Below, piece after piece: positions 1 through 9,186 of a DNA stretch of 64,000 bases. Every line of letters begins with the position of its first letter. Positions within the stretch are counted from its first letter, which is position 1. A program made the position numbers and the translations under genes. The notes under the pieces were generated by a model. That model was not told the DNA's origin and did no database searches. It was given only the letters and a program-made list of their open reading frames with translations. Source of the stretch: Dyadobacter tibetensis Y620-1 (GTDB lineage Bacteria > Bacteroidota > Bacteroidia > Cytophagales > Spirosomataceae); NCBI RefSeq assembly GCF_000566685.1, contig NZ_AZQN01000006.1, positions 62,001-126,000 of the forward strand, written 5' to 3'.

Positions 1-937
1 CCCCCATATAGCCCATAGCGCTATATATAAAATAGGTGGTCATGAGGGTCTGCCGAAAGTTTAATATCAATCCCAAACTATCTTCGGTATCGACCTGATC
101 GAAATCCAAATATATTTCTTCCTTACTAATGAGGTTATTCTCATCCGACATCGAAAAACGTTCATTTCTATCCTGCTTTTCAAGTAATGCTGTAATATCA
201 CCTTCGTTCGCCTTCCCTTGAGAAAGGGGATAAATATTTTGACAGAGATAGAAATCATTTGTCGGAGATTGATAGATGCGTTCCCCTTCTTGTCGGGGAT
301 AAGCCAGAAGCTTCACTTCCCTAACACAGTGTGTTTCTAATGCTTCATTTTTCATGGTAATAGAAAATGTCTCACCGAGCCGTTCCTTATTATCTAAGGC
401 ATCGATATCATAATACTCCATGGAAGGGGCTATTGCATTTGAGAAGCCTTCAGCATCTGCATCATGAAAATTGTCGTTTTCATTGATATAAAAGGTTGGG
501 CAGGACCCAAAACATGCCTTTGGATTTATAAGGCAAAATATACCTATCGCGGCATCTACACCCGCCAAAATACTTAGGGCTTTAATCCTTTTAGATTCTG
601 GATTTTTAATTTTCTGGTTCGTTTCAAAAATGGCTACATGGTCAATCGGAATTGAAATGCTTCCTTCTTGAAGTTTATAACGGTTAAAATTGTATCGTAT
701 CCCGTCTCCATTAACCATATTTAAAATGGTGTCTATTTGCCAACTGTCTTTTAATATGCATACATCACCATTTTTGAGATGCGCTTTTAAATAGGGTCTG
801 GTCTGCAAATTCTTGGTTTCATGAAGTACCCGATTCGTTTCAGTATAGTTGGAACGAAAAAAGTGACGGGCACAAGATTGTATACCAATAATGACTAAAA
901 TCAGGGGCACCAGGTAATAGCTGTTTTTTTTGTCCAT
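1..937 (-). CDS. Hypothetical lipoprotein, 3' end outside window
   Basis: Reading the minus strand from the ATG at 937, the frame stays open to the window edge (at least 312 codons, no stop). The product starts with a type II signal peptide: MDKKNSYYLV, a hydrophobic stretch and the lipobox IQSC, with the acylated Cys at 22. The body has no enzyme motif I recognise. It carries a conspicuous NPKACFGSCPTFY stretch (residues 138-150), then EGFSNAIAPSMEYYDIDAL, and later NEALETHCVREV. From memory, similar CFGSCPTFY lipoproteins of unknown function occur in other Bacteroidota. The two Cys at 142 and 146 may form a disulfide. I assign no function. An exported, membrane-anchored location is well supported. 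Confidence 0.75.
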   Translation of the reverse strand, partial: MDKKNSYYLVPLILVIIGIQSCARHFFRSNYTETNRVLHETKNLQTRPYLKAHLKNGDVCILKDSWQIDTILNMVNGDGIRYNFNRYKLQEGSISIPIDHVAIFETNQKIKNPESKRIKALSILAGVDAAIGIFCLINPKACFGSCPTFYINENDNFHDADAEGFSNAIAPSMEYYDIDALDNKERLGETFSITMKNEALETHCVREVKLLAYPRQEGERIYQSPTNDFYLCQNIYPLSQGKANEGDITALLEKQDRNERFSMSDENNLISKEEIYLDFDQVDTEDSLGLILNFRQTLMTTYFIYSAMGYMG

Positions 938-1441
938 GATATGAGCTTTTATAGTGTGACATCACAGGTTACCAAAATTGGATCCAATCATACTTGCAGG
1001 ATATACTTATAAACTATATTTGCCTGCCAGTAATTTGGGGTACGAGCATTATTTACCCATTATTTAAGGCTATAGCTTAAGTAAAGCTTATGAGTATTAG
1101 AAAATATTTGAAAAAATACTGTACTAAAATGACATTCTAGATTATATTAAATCGAGTATAAGAATGAAATCATATGCCATTATAATTATACATGAATATA
1201 TATTTAGTAATATTGTTTAGTGTATTGTACTGTAGTAAATATAGTAATATTATTAAGCATAATAGAGATTTTATAAATTATTTTCAGTGATTAAGCAGGA
1301 TTTGTGCGGTACCAGCTGCTGAAATTATTGCTTCAAGTATAAGAGGGGCGAACTATACTATTACCAATCTTCTGGGTTCATAGGCTTTGTATGTCGGGCC
1401 AAATTGTCATGTGTCAATTTTTAGGAAAGGATAGAAAAGCT
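938..1441. other. AT-rich stretch without a gene
   Basis: About 500 bases with many stops in all frames. Around 1310-1440 the minus strand shows short protein-like fragments broken by stops, just beyond the 3' end of the 1442-1906 gene. That could be decayed coding sequence. No terminator, repeat or RNA gene was recognised. Confidence 0.4.
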
Positions 1442-1906
1442 TTATAAAGAAATACTTCCGCTCTCAAAACAATTGATTTTAAGGGTGCCTTTTTGGATGT
1501 CAATACAATAATCGGCCCCGTAGTCATGCAGCAGCAGCAGGTTATTATACACGGCAATACTCCTGTTTAAAGTGTTTTTGAGCATTTTACCAAACAAGTC
1601 GTCCCAAACCCAGATATTCTTTCCGGTCTCAAGGTCCTTGAGCATCAGGTACGACTCATGGTGGAGCTTTGGATTGGCATGTTTTCTAAGCCCCACACAG
1701 AGCAGGGACGGGCGGCGGGTTCCTTGGCCTCCGATCACATAACCATGAAATAACCCGCCTCCAAGCACCAGATCACTCAGGGCCGACTTCCACACAAAGG
1801 GCATGCGGGTGATGACGCCGTCGGGATCTTTGGCTATGGGTTCCTTCTGCGGGTTACAGGAAAGTAGTCCGCAGAAGACAACGAGGGTGATGAAAAGCGC
1901 TTTCAT
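1442..1906 (-). CDS. Short lipoprotein, probably a truncated propeller-type protein
   Basis: This 154-residue product begins MKALFITLVVFCGLLSC, a lipoprotein signal peptide with its Cys at 17. The body contains ETGKNIWVWDDLF and later LLLLHDYGADYCIDIQKGT. These resemble single blades of PQQ/WD40-like beta-propellers, in which a residue run is followed by an aromatic 'W-W' segment and a 'D...G' turn. A propeller needs several hundred residues, so the protein looks cut short: its last residues (CFESGSISL) do not resemble a natural blade end, and the DNA beyond is non-coding. Its ATG lies 2 bases after the stop of an upstream coding-like fragment, as in an operon. I read it as a decayed gene, but a genuine small lipoprotein cannot be excluded. 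Confidence 0.5.
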   Translation of the reverse strand: MKALFITLVVFCGLLSCNPQKEPIAKDPDGVITRMPFVWKSALSDLVLGGGLFHGYVIGGQGTRRPSLLCVGLRKHANPKLHHESYLMLKDLETGKNIWVWDDLFGKMLKNTLNRSIAVYNNLLLLHDYGADYCIDIQKGTLKINCFESGSISL

Positions 1907-1908
1907 CG

Positions 1909-2167
1909 TTAATAGCTGATTCTGAAAGTATTGCGATCATTGCCTCCGATGCGGTTTCGAATATCGGAGGCCATAAAGGGGATTCCGTTTCCGGTCGGAA
2001 AAGAATACCGAGTAGGGTTGACGATCGGCCGCTGTGCCTGATAATAATTGGCTACCTCCGTCCAATCCATGAATCCAGTCCACCTCGGCCTGCCCAAGAA
2101 TAAGGTATGTAGTGGTTTCATCTGAATGAACGTTTAAATTCATGAAGTGATTTTTTCTGTAAAACAT
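1909..2167 (-). pseudogene. Coding-like fragment, possibly frameshifted
   Basis: Two overlapping minus-strand frames both look protein-like. One (from 2167) gives MNLNVHSDETTTYLILGQ. The other (from 2121) gives DWTEVANYYQAQRPIVNP and ends RIGGNDRNTFRISY. A single shift between them would produce one longer peptide ending at 1909, directly ahead of the 1442-1906 gene. No start signal or family was recognised. It may be the 3' end of a lost gene. Confidence 0.3.
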
Positions 2168-2289
2168 CGCAAATTGTGCGTAATAGCTTTGAAAGCTAGG
2201 CTTTAATTTCCCTTCTAATGCTACATTTTTGCCAAACCCTCTGTATTTTACAGTCGATTATCTTATTTAATTGACCTAAATCCTAAAAA

Positions 2290-3855
2290 ATGAAAGCAGT
2301 ATTATTTTTATGTATGTCGCTTTGGGTAGGGCTGACAGGCGTTTGGGCCGGAACATCGGCAAATGGGCCGGCTAAGCAGCCCCGAATTGCCATAGCGGGC
2401 CTGGGCATCGAGTCGAGTACCTTTTCTCCTGCCCGGACGCTGGAGCCGGCCTTTCATGCCCGGACAGGCGATGAGGTGTATACACCTTACCCATTTTTTG
2501 AGAAAAATGCCCCCATACGCCGGCGCGCCCAGTGGTTTCCTGCATTGGTAGGAAAGTCCCTGCCGGGAGGAACAGTTACCCGTGAGGCCTATGAATCGCT
2601 AATGGCCCAGATGCTGGACTTGCTAAAAAAGAATTTGCCCTATGACGGACTATTTTTCGATATTCATGGTGCCATGAGTGTCGTGGACCTGGACGATCCA
2701 GAGGGGGATATGATTGCTCGTATACGTAAAGTGGTAGGTCCTAAAACCTTGATTTCAACCAGTATGGACTTGCATGGCAACGTGTCCTGGCGCCTGGCTC
2801 AGCAATCCGACCTGATTACCTGCTACAGAATGGCCCCTCATGAGGATGCACTGGAGAGTAAGGAAAGGGCTGTGGAAAATATGCTTATCCGATTGGAAAG
2901 TGGCCAAGGAAAGCCCGCCTACAAAGCCTATGTGCCCATTCCGGTGCTGCTACCTGGAGAGAAGACCAGTACGCGCATCGAACCAGGGAAATCCATCTAT
3001 GCCGAGGTCGCCCCTGCTGCGGCTCGCAAGGGTGTGATCGACGCCGCCATTTGGGTGGGCTATGCTTGGGCCGACGAGCCCCGCAACCATGCGGTGGTGA
3101 TGGTGACAGGCGATGATAAGAAAGTGGTGGCCGAAACTGCCGAACAACTAGCCACTAGTTTTTGGAAGGCCAGGAAAGACTTCGTTTTTGTGGCACCTAC
3201 CGCTACCCTAGAAGAGAGTCTGGACAAGGCATTGGTGAGTAAAAAGAAGCCGTTTTTTATTAGTGATTCGGGTGATAATCCTACAGCCGGTGGGGCAGGG
3301 GACGTTACCTGGAGTTTGAAAGAGATATTGGCGCGGCCCGAATTGCAAACTCAGGATGGCCCGGAGCTGATTTATGCTTCTATACCAGGCCCTGAGCTGG
3401 TAGAGGCGGCACGTAAAGTGGGTGTAGGAGGAATGGTGGATGCCCTGGCAGGTGCGGCAGTAGACGCTCGTTTCGCTCCTCCATTACGCTTGCAGGGAAA
3501 GGTGTTGGCCATAGAAGATGGAGATCGCAACGCAGGCACCGAGGTGGTGGTTCAGGTAGGTAGTGTCAAGGTTATTGTCACTTCTCGCCGCAAGCCCTAC
3601 CATAAAGAGGCCGACTTTACCCGACTGGGTCTGGCGCCACGGAAAGCGGATATTGTGGTAGTAAAAATTGGTTATCTGGAGCCTGAGCTTTACAATATGC
3701 GGGCCGACTGGCTGCTTGCACTTACGCCGGGAGGGGTAGACCAGGATCTGTTGCGGTTAGGCTACAAGCGCATTAAGCGCCCCATGTATCCCTTGGACCC
3801 CGATATGGCAGACCCAGATCTGAAGGCGCAGTTTGTGCCCGCTTCTGACCAGTAA
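2290..3855 (+). CDS. Secreted M81 family (MlrC/microcystinase C-like) metallopeptidase
   Basis: 521 residues. Residues 1-20 form a Sec signal peptide (AGLTGVWA-like end). The rest matches the M81/MlrC fold, an N-terminal DUF1485 domain followed by the MlrC C-terminal domain. Visible family motifs are GIESSTFSP (39-47), DIHGAM (124-129), DLHGN (160-164), YRMAPHED (179-186) and DSGDNPTAGGAGD (326-338). The Asp/His-rich motifs are the expected zinc ligands. Founding members open the linearised toxin microcystin. Most bacterial homologues have no known substrate, so a role in degrading small peptides or amide compounds is only inference. The gene is monocistronic and convergent with the uronate operon, sharing a bidirectional terminator with it. 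Signal peptide plus enzyme suggests periplasmic action. Confidence 0.85.
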   Translation: MKAVLFLCMSLWVGLTGVWAGTSANGPAKQPRIAIAGLGIESSTFSPARTLEPAFHARTGDEVYTPYPFFEKNAPIRRRAQWFPALVGKSLPGGTVTREAYESLMAQMLDLLKKNLPYDGLFFDIHGAMSVVDLDDPEGDMIARIRKVVGPKTLISTSMDLHGNVSWRLAQQSDLITCYRMAPHEDALESKERAVENMLIRLESGQGKPAYKAYVPIPVLLPGEKTSTRIEPGKSIYAEVAPAAARKGVIDAAIWVGYAWADEPRNHAVVMVTGDDKKVVAETAEQLATSFWKARKDFVFVAPTATLEESLDKALVSKKKPFFISDSGDNPTAGGAGDVTWSLKEILARPELQTQDGPELIYASIPGPELVEAARKVGVGGMVDALAGAAVDARFAPPLRLQGKVLAIEDGDRNAGTEVVVQVGSVKVIVTSRRKPYHKEADFTRLGLAPRKADIVVVKIGYLEPELYNMRADWLLALTPGGVDQDLLRLGYKRIKRPMYPLDPDMADPDLKAQFVPASDQ

Positions 3856-3875
3856 AAGATGTAATCAACTAAAAT

Positions 3876-3909
3876 AAAACCGGGAAGCAACCCCATGCTT
3901 CCCGGTTTT
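3876..3909. terminator. Bidirectional intrinsic terminator
   Basis: A perfect 14-bp inverted repeat, AAAACCGGGAAGCA at 3876-3889 and TGCTTCCCGGTTTT at 3896-3909, has a 6-base loop. A-runs on one side and T-runs on the other make it work for both convergent genes. Confidence 0.9.
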
Positions 3910-3925
3910 ATTAGTGTGGTTTAGA

Positions 3926-5362
3926 TCAACCCTTTACTTTTGAGGTGCCATAGATGCCACGCTGAGGTCGTGAGAGCATGGCATTCGCCTCTTTGTCTCC
4001 AATAAACTTCTCTTTTTTCGGATCCCATTTTAGCTTGCGGTTAAGCTTCATGGCTGCATGGGCGATGAGGCAGGCCGAGCAGGAACGTTGGGCGATTTCT
4101 GCATGGCTGATGGTTTGCTTGTCATTCAGGATACTTTCGATCCAGTTTTGGTGCTGCTCCGGACTCTCGTAAAGATGAATTTCATCGGGCCCTATTACGG
4201 AGCCGAGGATCTTCTTATCGCTAGCCTTGAAGGCTTCATTTTCCTTTCCCGATGCGGCAGCACCCGGATCGGAGGCTGTAACGCCAACGTTGCCCCGGGA
4301 GACGAAAATCCAGCCGTCGGTACCCTCAAATTTGACTCCGTTAGGATGATCCCCGCCGATCTCCATTTCTACTCCATTGGCATATTTCATATTGACCAAG
4401 AAGTCGCCATGCACGTTCCATAATCCCGAATCTGGGGCTGGGAACGTAGCTTTTCCGTAAGCTTCGATGGGGCCTGTGAGCTCCGTATCCATCCCCCAGT
4501 GGGCGATGTCAAGATGGTGAGACCCCCAACCCGTAATCATCCCGGCGCCAAATTGCTCGAGCCGGAGCCAGCCTGGGCGGTCATTTATATCCGTTTGTGA
4601 GTGTACCCGGTCAAGGGTATAGTAAACCTCGGGTGTAGATCCGAGCCACATGTCGTAATTGAGATTTGAAGGAACGGGCATCTTCGCTGTATTGCCACCG
4701 GCAGGGTCTCCTGGAAGACCTATATAAACCTTTTTAAGCTGCCCTATGCGGCCGTTGCGTACCAGCTCACAGGTACGCTTAAATTGAGGCCAGGGATTTA
4801 CCGAACGTTGCTGACTCCCTAGCTGGAACTTTACTCCCTTTTTAATGATCATATCGGCCATCATTCGGCCTTCGCTGATGGTAAGGGAAGTGGGCTTTTG
4901 CATATATACATGTTTGCCAGCTGCGGCGGCCTCCATGGCAGGTTGTGCATGCCAATGGTCGGGTGTGCTAATGATGATGGCATCAATATCTTTCCGGGCG
5001 ATCATCTCATGATAGTCGTCATAAGTTTTTACATCCAGATAATTATCCTTGCCTGTACGCTTAGCATATCTCGCCTCGATCCATTTTTTGCCCATAGCCA
5101 GGCGATTCGAGTCCAGATCTGCCACGGCAATGACATGAGCCGCTTCATTTTTAATCACCTCGGGCAGGTCGTGTCCACTGGCAATACGGCCGAAGCCTAC
5201 CTGGCCAATGTTGATCTTATTGCTAGGGGCATTTTTCCCGAATACGGTACTGGGTACAATGGTAGGAAAAACGGATGCGGCAATAATGCCCGCCATTCCT
5301 GTCGCCGATTTCTTTAGGAAATCTCTTCTGTCGGCATGAAGGTCTTTGATGATTTTAGTCAT
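3926..5362 (-). CDS. Tat-exported Gfo/Idh/MocA family oxidoreductase
   Basis: 478 residues. The N-terminus DRRDFLKKSATGMAG is a twin-arginine signal (RR at 12-13), so the folded, nucleotide-loaded enzyme is probably exported to the periplasm. The Rossmann NAD(P) motif GFGRIA lies at 56-61 and TPDHWHA at 133-139. The usual catalytic EKP motif is replaced by QKP (155-157), as I recall for several Tat-type members. The C-terminal half fits the GFO/IDH/MOCA substrate domain. Tat-exported members are common in Bacteroidota sugar operons, and some are now known as glycoside hydrolases using NAD in a redox-assisted mechanism (GH109-like). Substrate here is unknown. It is the last gene of the uxuA-led operon, 29 bases after the ThuA gene, which points to a uronate-containing glycan. 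Confidence 0.85.
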   Translation of the reverse strand: MTKIIKDLHADRRDFLKKSATGMAGIIAASVFPTIVPSTVFGKNAPSNKINIGQVGFGRIASGHDLPEVIKNEAAHVIAVADLDSNRLAMGKKWIEARYAKRTGKDNYLDVKTYDDYHEMIARKDIDAIIISTPDHWHAQPAMEAAAAGKHVYMQKPTSLTISEGRMMADMIIKKGVKFQLGSQQRSVNPWPQFKRTCELVRNGRIGQLKKVYIGLPGDPAGGNTAKMPVPSNLNYDMWLGSTPEVYYTLDRVHSQTDINDRPGWLRLEQFGAGMITGWGSHHLDIAHWGMDTELTGPIEAYGKATFPAPDSGLWNVHGDFLVNMKYANGVEMEIGGDHPNGVKFEGTDGWIFVSRGNVGVTASDPGAAASGKENEAFKASDKKILGSVIGPDEIHLYESPEQHQNWIESILNDKQTISHAEIAQRSCSACLIAHAAMKLNRKLKWDPKKEKFIGDKEANAMLSRPQRGIYGTSKVKG

Positions 5363-5391
5363 AATAGAAAGGTATGAAGGTTTAAATCAAA

Positions 5392-6219
5392 TTACTTTTT
5401 ACGGACCTGGTCGTTTGGACTAGTAGCATAGGCCTTGCTATAATCCCGGGCCTTGGGCTTGCCGATGGTAAAAGCAATGGCACCGAGTATATGGTTTTGA
5501 AGGTCCTCTTTCAAATAGTCTTCCTTCTGATGGCCTAGAGAGGTATAAAAGGCACGGCCCCCGTCATATTCATGCCACCAGACACTAGGGAATACGGTAC
5601 CAAAGGTATCCAGGGCCTTTCCTCCAAGCTTTTGGATGGTGGAATGATCATTCACTGCCAGCACATTCAGGTTAACAGCCATTTCTTTGATAAAATAGAA
5701 TTCATCCTTCTCACGAACCCAAGTCTCGGGAAGGTGTGCAAGTGCGGGATTTTTGGGGTCAAGAATTTTGACGGAAAACTGCTGTCCCGGCTCATGCCAG
5801 AAAAAAGTTCCACCTAACATATCCTTAAACCAACGCCACTGGCGTTCGGTGCCGGATGCCGAATGCAGACCTATGAAATTACCACCTGCTTGAATGTAAC
5901 GCATCAGTGCCACTTTTTGAGCATCCGTGTCGAAAACCTCATTATTGGTATTGGAGAATACGAGGGCGTCGTACTGTTTTAAATTTTCGTCAGAGAATTT
6001 GGAGGGATCGTCAGTCACATCCACTTTGAACCCATGTTTTTTGCTCAGGGTTTCTATAGCAATAATAGAGTTGGGAATGTTGTCATGTACAAATCCTTTT
6101 CCATTTTTGGTATAAAATAAGATTTTAACTTTATCCCATTTTATTTTTTGTGCCTCTGCCTTCCCTACGATCAGGCATAGGGCAATTAGGGAGCATAATA
6201 GTCTTGTAATTTTTTTCAT
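5392..6219 (-). CDS. Secreted ThuA-domain protein
   Basis: 275 residues with a Sec signal peptide (cleavage expected after AEAQ near 24). The rest is a ThuA domain, a class I glutamine-amidotransferase-like fold: KVKILFYTKNGKGFVHD, YDALVFSNT, GGNFIGLHSAS, GTFFWHEPGQQ and WWHEYDGGRAFYTSLGH are all typical. ThuA proteins are linked to sugar metabolism (trehalose utilisation in rhizobia), but the reaction is not firmly defined. The gene lies between the SDR and Gfo/Idh/MocA genes with gaps of 34 and 29 bases. ThuA next to a Gfo/Idh protein is a frequent pairing in Bacteroidota and suggests joint work on an oxidised (keto) sugar. Confidence 0.85.
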   Translation of the reverse strand: MKKITRLLCSLIALCLIVGKAEAQKIKWDKVKILFYTKNGKGFVHDNIPNSIIAIETLSKKHGFKVDVTDDPSKFSDENLKQYDALVFSNTNNEVFDTDAQKVALMRYIQAGGNFIGLHSASGTERQWRWFKDMLGGTFFWHEPGQQFSVKILDPKNPALAHLPETWVREKDEFYFIKEMAVNLNVLAVNDHSTIQKLGGKALDTFGTVFPSVWWHEYDGGRAFYTSLGHQKEDYLKEDLQNHILGAIAFTIGKPKARDYSKAYATSPNDQVRKK

Positions 6220-6253
6220 TTATGAGGTATTAAAGGTTAGGAAAATGTTAAAA

Positions 6254-7045
6254 TTAAAATCCGATGGAGTTGCCTCCATCTACAGGAAGGGTGACACCAG
6301 TGATAAATTGTGCAGCAGGAGAGGATAGGAATACGGAAGCCCAGCCTATGTCCTCAGGCTTTCCCCAGCGCTGCATAGGCGTGCGATCCATAGCTTTGTC
6401 TCTCCGGCTTATATCTCCGTTCATAGCCGTGAGCATCATAGGCGTTTCTATAAAGCCGGGAGCAATGGCATTGACCCGAACGTTATAAGGAGAGAATTCG
6501 GTAGTCAGAGCCTTTACCATCCCTCCAATGGCCGATTTGGAAGCGGTGTAGGCTACCACCCGGTCTATGCCATATAGGGCAGCCATGGAAGTGATCATCA
6601 GTATTGATCCCGACTTGCGAGCCACCATTTTTTTTCCACATTCCCGGGTTAGGGAAAATACGGCATGAAGATTCGTTTGTACAACCCGGTCAAAATCTTC
6701 GTCAGTGACTTCTAAAGCATACTTTTTCATGTTTATGCCCGCGTTATTGACCAGAATATCCACGGGACCGTGGGTAGATTCTATATGGTCGACCAAGTTA
6801 GGAATTCCTTGCAGGTCGGTGATGTCATTCTGCACATAAGCGGCCGCGGGGCCAAGTTTACTTACCGACTCTTGTAATACATCCTCCCGGCGCCCGGTGA
6901 TGACCACCCGGGCACCAGAAGCGACCATGGCTTGGGCAATATAAAAGCCAATACCACTGCCTCCTCCAGTAATAAGTGCCAATTTTCCCTGCAAGGAAAA
7001 GGCAGGATTGGTAGTATTGTTTTCAACGTTTGATTCAGGTGACAT
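6254..7045 (-). CDS. SDR family oxidoreductase, probable mannonate/fructuronate or gluconate-type dehydrogenase
   Basis: 263 residues, a complete classical short-chain dehydrogenase. The cofactor motif TGGGSGIG lies at 26-33, NNAG at 100-103, catalytic Ser at 153 and the YTASK motif (Tyr166, Lys170) follows. The C-terminal GFIETPMM and ITGVTLPVDGGNSIG segments are usual for the gluconate 5-dehydrogenase/KduD-like group. No signal peptide, so cytoplasmic. It follows uxuA/GH67 by 41 bases. The classical UxuB is absent from the operon, so this SDR is a good candidate for the fructuronate-to-mannonate reduction that feeds mannonate dehydratase. That assignment is inference from context; the fold is certain. 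Confidence 0.88.
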   Translation of the reverse strand: MSPESNVENNTTNPAFSLQGKLALITGGGSGIGFYIAQAMVASGARVVITGRREDVLQESVSKLGPAAAYVQNDITDLQGIPNLVDHIESTHGPVDILVNNAGINMKKYALEVTDEDFDRVVQTNLHAVFSLTRECGKKMVARKSGSILMITSMAALYGIDRVVAYTASKSAIGGMVKALTTEFSPYNVRVNAIAPGFIETPMMLTAMNGDISRRDKAMDRTPMQRWGKPEDIGWASVFLSSPAAQFITGVTLPVDGGNSIGF

Positions 7046-7086
7046 ATGTTTTTTAAGATTAGTAAAGAGAAGAGCCTCTTTGAATA

Positions 7087-9186
7087 TTATTTTAATTGGT
7101 AAGTATTGGTAATTTGTTTTACATCTTCCAGAGTTCTTTCAGGTTTTACAAAGGGTATGGGAATGGGAAGCTTAGAAAATTCCTGGAAATACAGTACGCA
7201 GGCGTCTCTCCACCATAGAGCCTCCCTTTCTTGAGCCCGGAGTCGGCCTGCCACATCTTGGTGAAGGCTGGAGTTGACATGAGCAGCAACAGAGTGCCAT
7301 TGTTGTTGCATTTGTTTTACCGATTGTGCCCCCAGATAATAGCGGGTGCAGAGCTCGTCCCAGAGCGTGCGTCCTGTAGATAGTTTTTTGTCCCAAGCAA
7401 TGTGGTGAAACCACATCAAATAGGGCAAGGGACAGGTTTCAGGGTCACTCCATTTTTTCTGGACAGGCCTTGCATATTGTGCCAAGGCGTTGCTGCCCGA
7501 TTTAGTACGGTCGAAACCCAATCCTTTTTGATCTGCCCGGTGGTAGTAGATGGCCGTCCAGTCGGGACGGGCACTAGTCGATAACCAGGGCTGAGGGCCA
7601 TAATGCAGACCTTCACCCATCAGGTGATGCAGCCCTAGGGGTGTGGTGAAATTAACGTAGTTTTCTCGGGAATTCAGCATCAAGTCCTGAATAACATTTA
7701 CCGCATCAGGATGTTGGGTGAGTGTCATATGAATCCACTCGTTGGCAATCGATTCGGAAGACAGGACGTGATCCCAGGCCAAACGGCCAAAAGCATACCA
7801 GTTGGCTTGCGATAGGGTATGACCTGTCCAATTACGGTCGGAGCCCGTGTTGGCGACTCCGGCCATGGCTGTGAGCTCATATCCGTGAAGACTTCCATCG
7901 ACCACCCGGGCGACGATAGAGTGGGGGCCCTGGGCGAAGGTGTCGCTATCCAGGCATTCCTTGAATAAGGGGGCGAGATACACCAAATTAGTCGAGAAGC
8001 CCAGATACTCCTGGGTGAGCTGGAACTCCATGGCTAGGGGTGTTTTAGGCATGGAGCCAAATAATGGGCTGAATGGCTCTCTGGGCTGAAAATCAATAGG
8101 GCCATTTTTGACCTGCACCATGACATTATCGTTAAAACGACCATCAAGGGGCTTGAATTCTTCGTATGCCGCCTTGAAACGATCCCCTTGGGCATCTGCC
8201 TTGTACACGAAGGCCCTCCATATCACCGTCCCATGGAAGGGCTTCAGAGCGCTGGCAAGCATATTGGCGCCATCGGCATGGGTGCGCCCATAATCCTGTG
8301 GCCCAGGCTCACCTTCCGAATTAGCTTTAACCAGAAAGCCTCCAAAGTCGGGAATCGAGGCATATACTTCTTTTATTTTTTCCTTCCACCATTTCTGAAC
8401 CTGAGGGTCCTGAGGATCAGAGGTTTTTAGCTCGCCCAAGATTTTGGGCGCAGCAAAATTGATGGACATGAATACCTGTATACCATAAGGGCGAAAGACC
8501 TCGGCAAGTTGTCGGACTTTGATGATATACTCCGGGGTTAAGAATCGTGCACTGGCATTGACGTTATTGACCACCACAGAGTTGATACCAATCGATGCAT
8601 TGGCTCGGGCATAGTCTGTGTAGCGCGGATCTACCGTTTCAGGGAGTTCAAACCACTTCCAGAGTGATGCTCCGGCATAGCCTCTTTCTATGGTGCCATT
8701 GGGATTGTCCCAATGGTTGAGCATGCGAAGGCGTATTTTCGGACTGGAGGAAATGTCTATAAGGTCGATGCTATGGCCGGTCTGCAACTCACGTAACAGG
8801 GCAAAACTACCGTAGAGCAATCCTTTACCAGATTTGGACAAAATTGTAATTCCCTCTTTTGTTTTTCTGATAAGATAGCCCTCTTCGTTGGAGAGGTTGG
8901 CCTGAGAGTCAATTTTTAGAACTACTTGTCCTGCACCGGGCTGACTGGTTTGGTTAATGGGAATCTGTTTCCCTAATAATCCTTGCAGCCCCTGTTGTAA
9001 TTCGAGAACGGCTGTATGAGCGATGGGGCCTTTCTCTTGCGTTTGGATACTCTGGATGAGGCTTTGGTAGGATTTTAGCTTTGATTTGTTTTCTATTTTA
9101 TCAAATTTGAGCCAGAGCCGGTAACCGTCATCGGCCTGGAGGGTACAGGAAATGCAGGTCAAAAAAACGACCAATAACGATTTCAT
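7087..9186 (-). other. GH67 alpha-glucuronidase part with its own potential start (699 residues)
   Basis: The ATG at 9186-9184 is residue 397 of the long frame and is followed directly by a signal peptide. It sits just after CGGAG on the coding strand. From here the protein has normal GH67 length. If translation restarts here, this is the real second gene of the operon, and uxuA is 9187-10374 without a stop of its own. Confidence 0.6.

Noticed and set aside
4898..5317. Open frame of 139 codons antisense to the Gfo/Idh/MocA gene
   Set aside because: The opposite strand carries the Tat signal and Rossmann motif of a certain gene.
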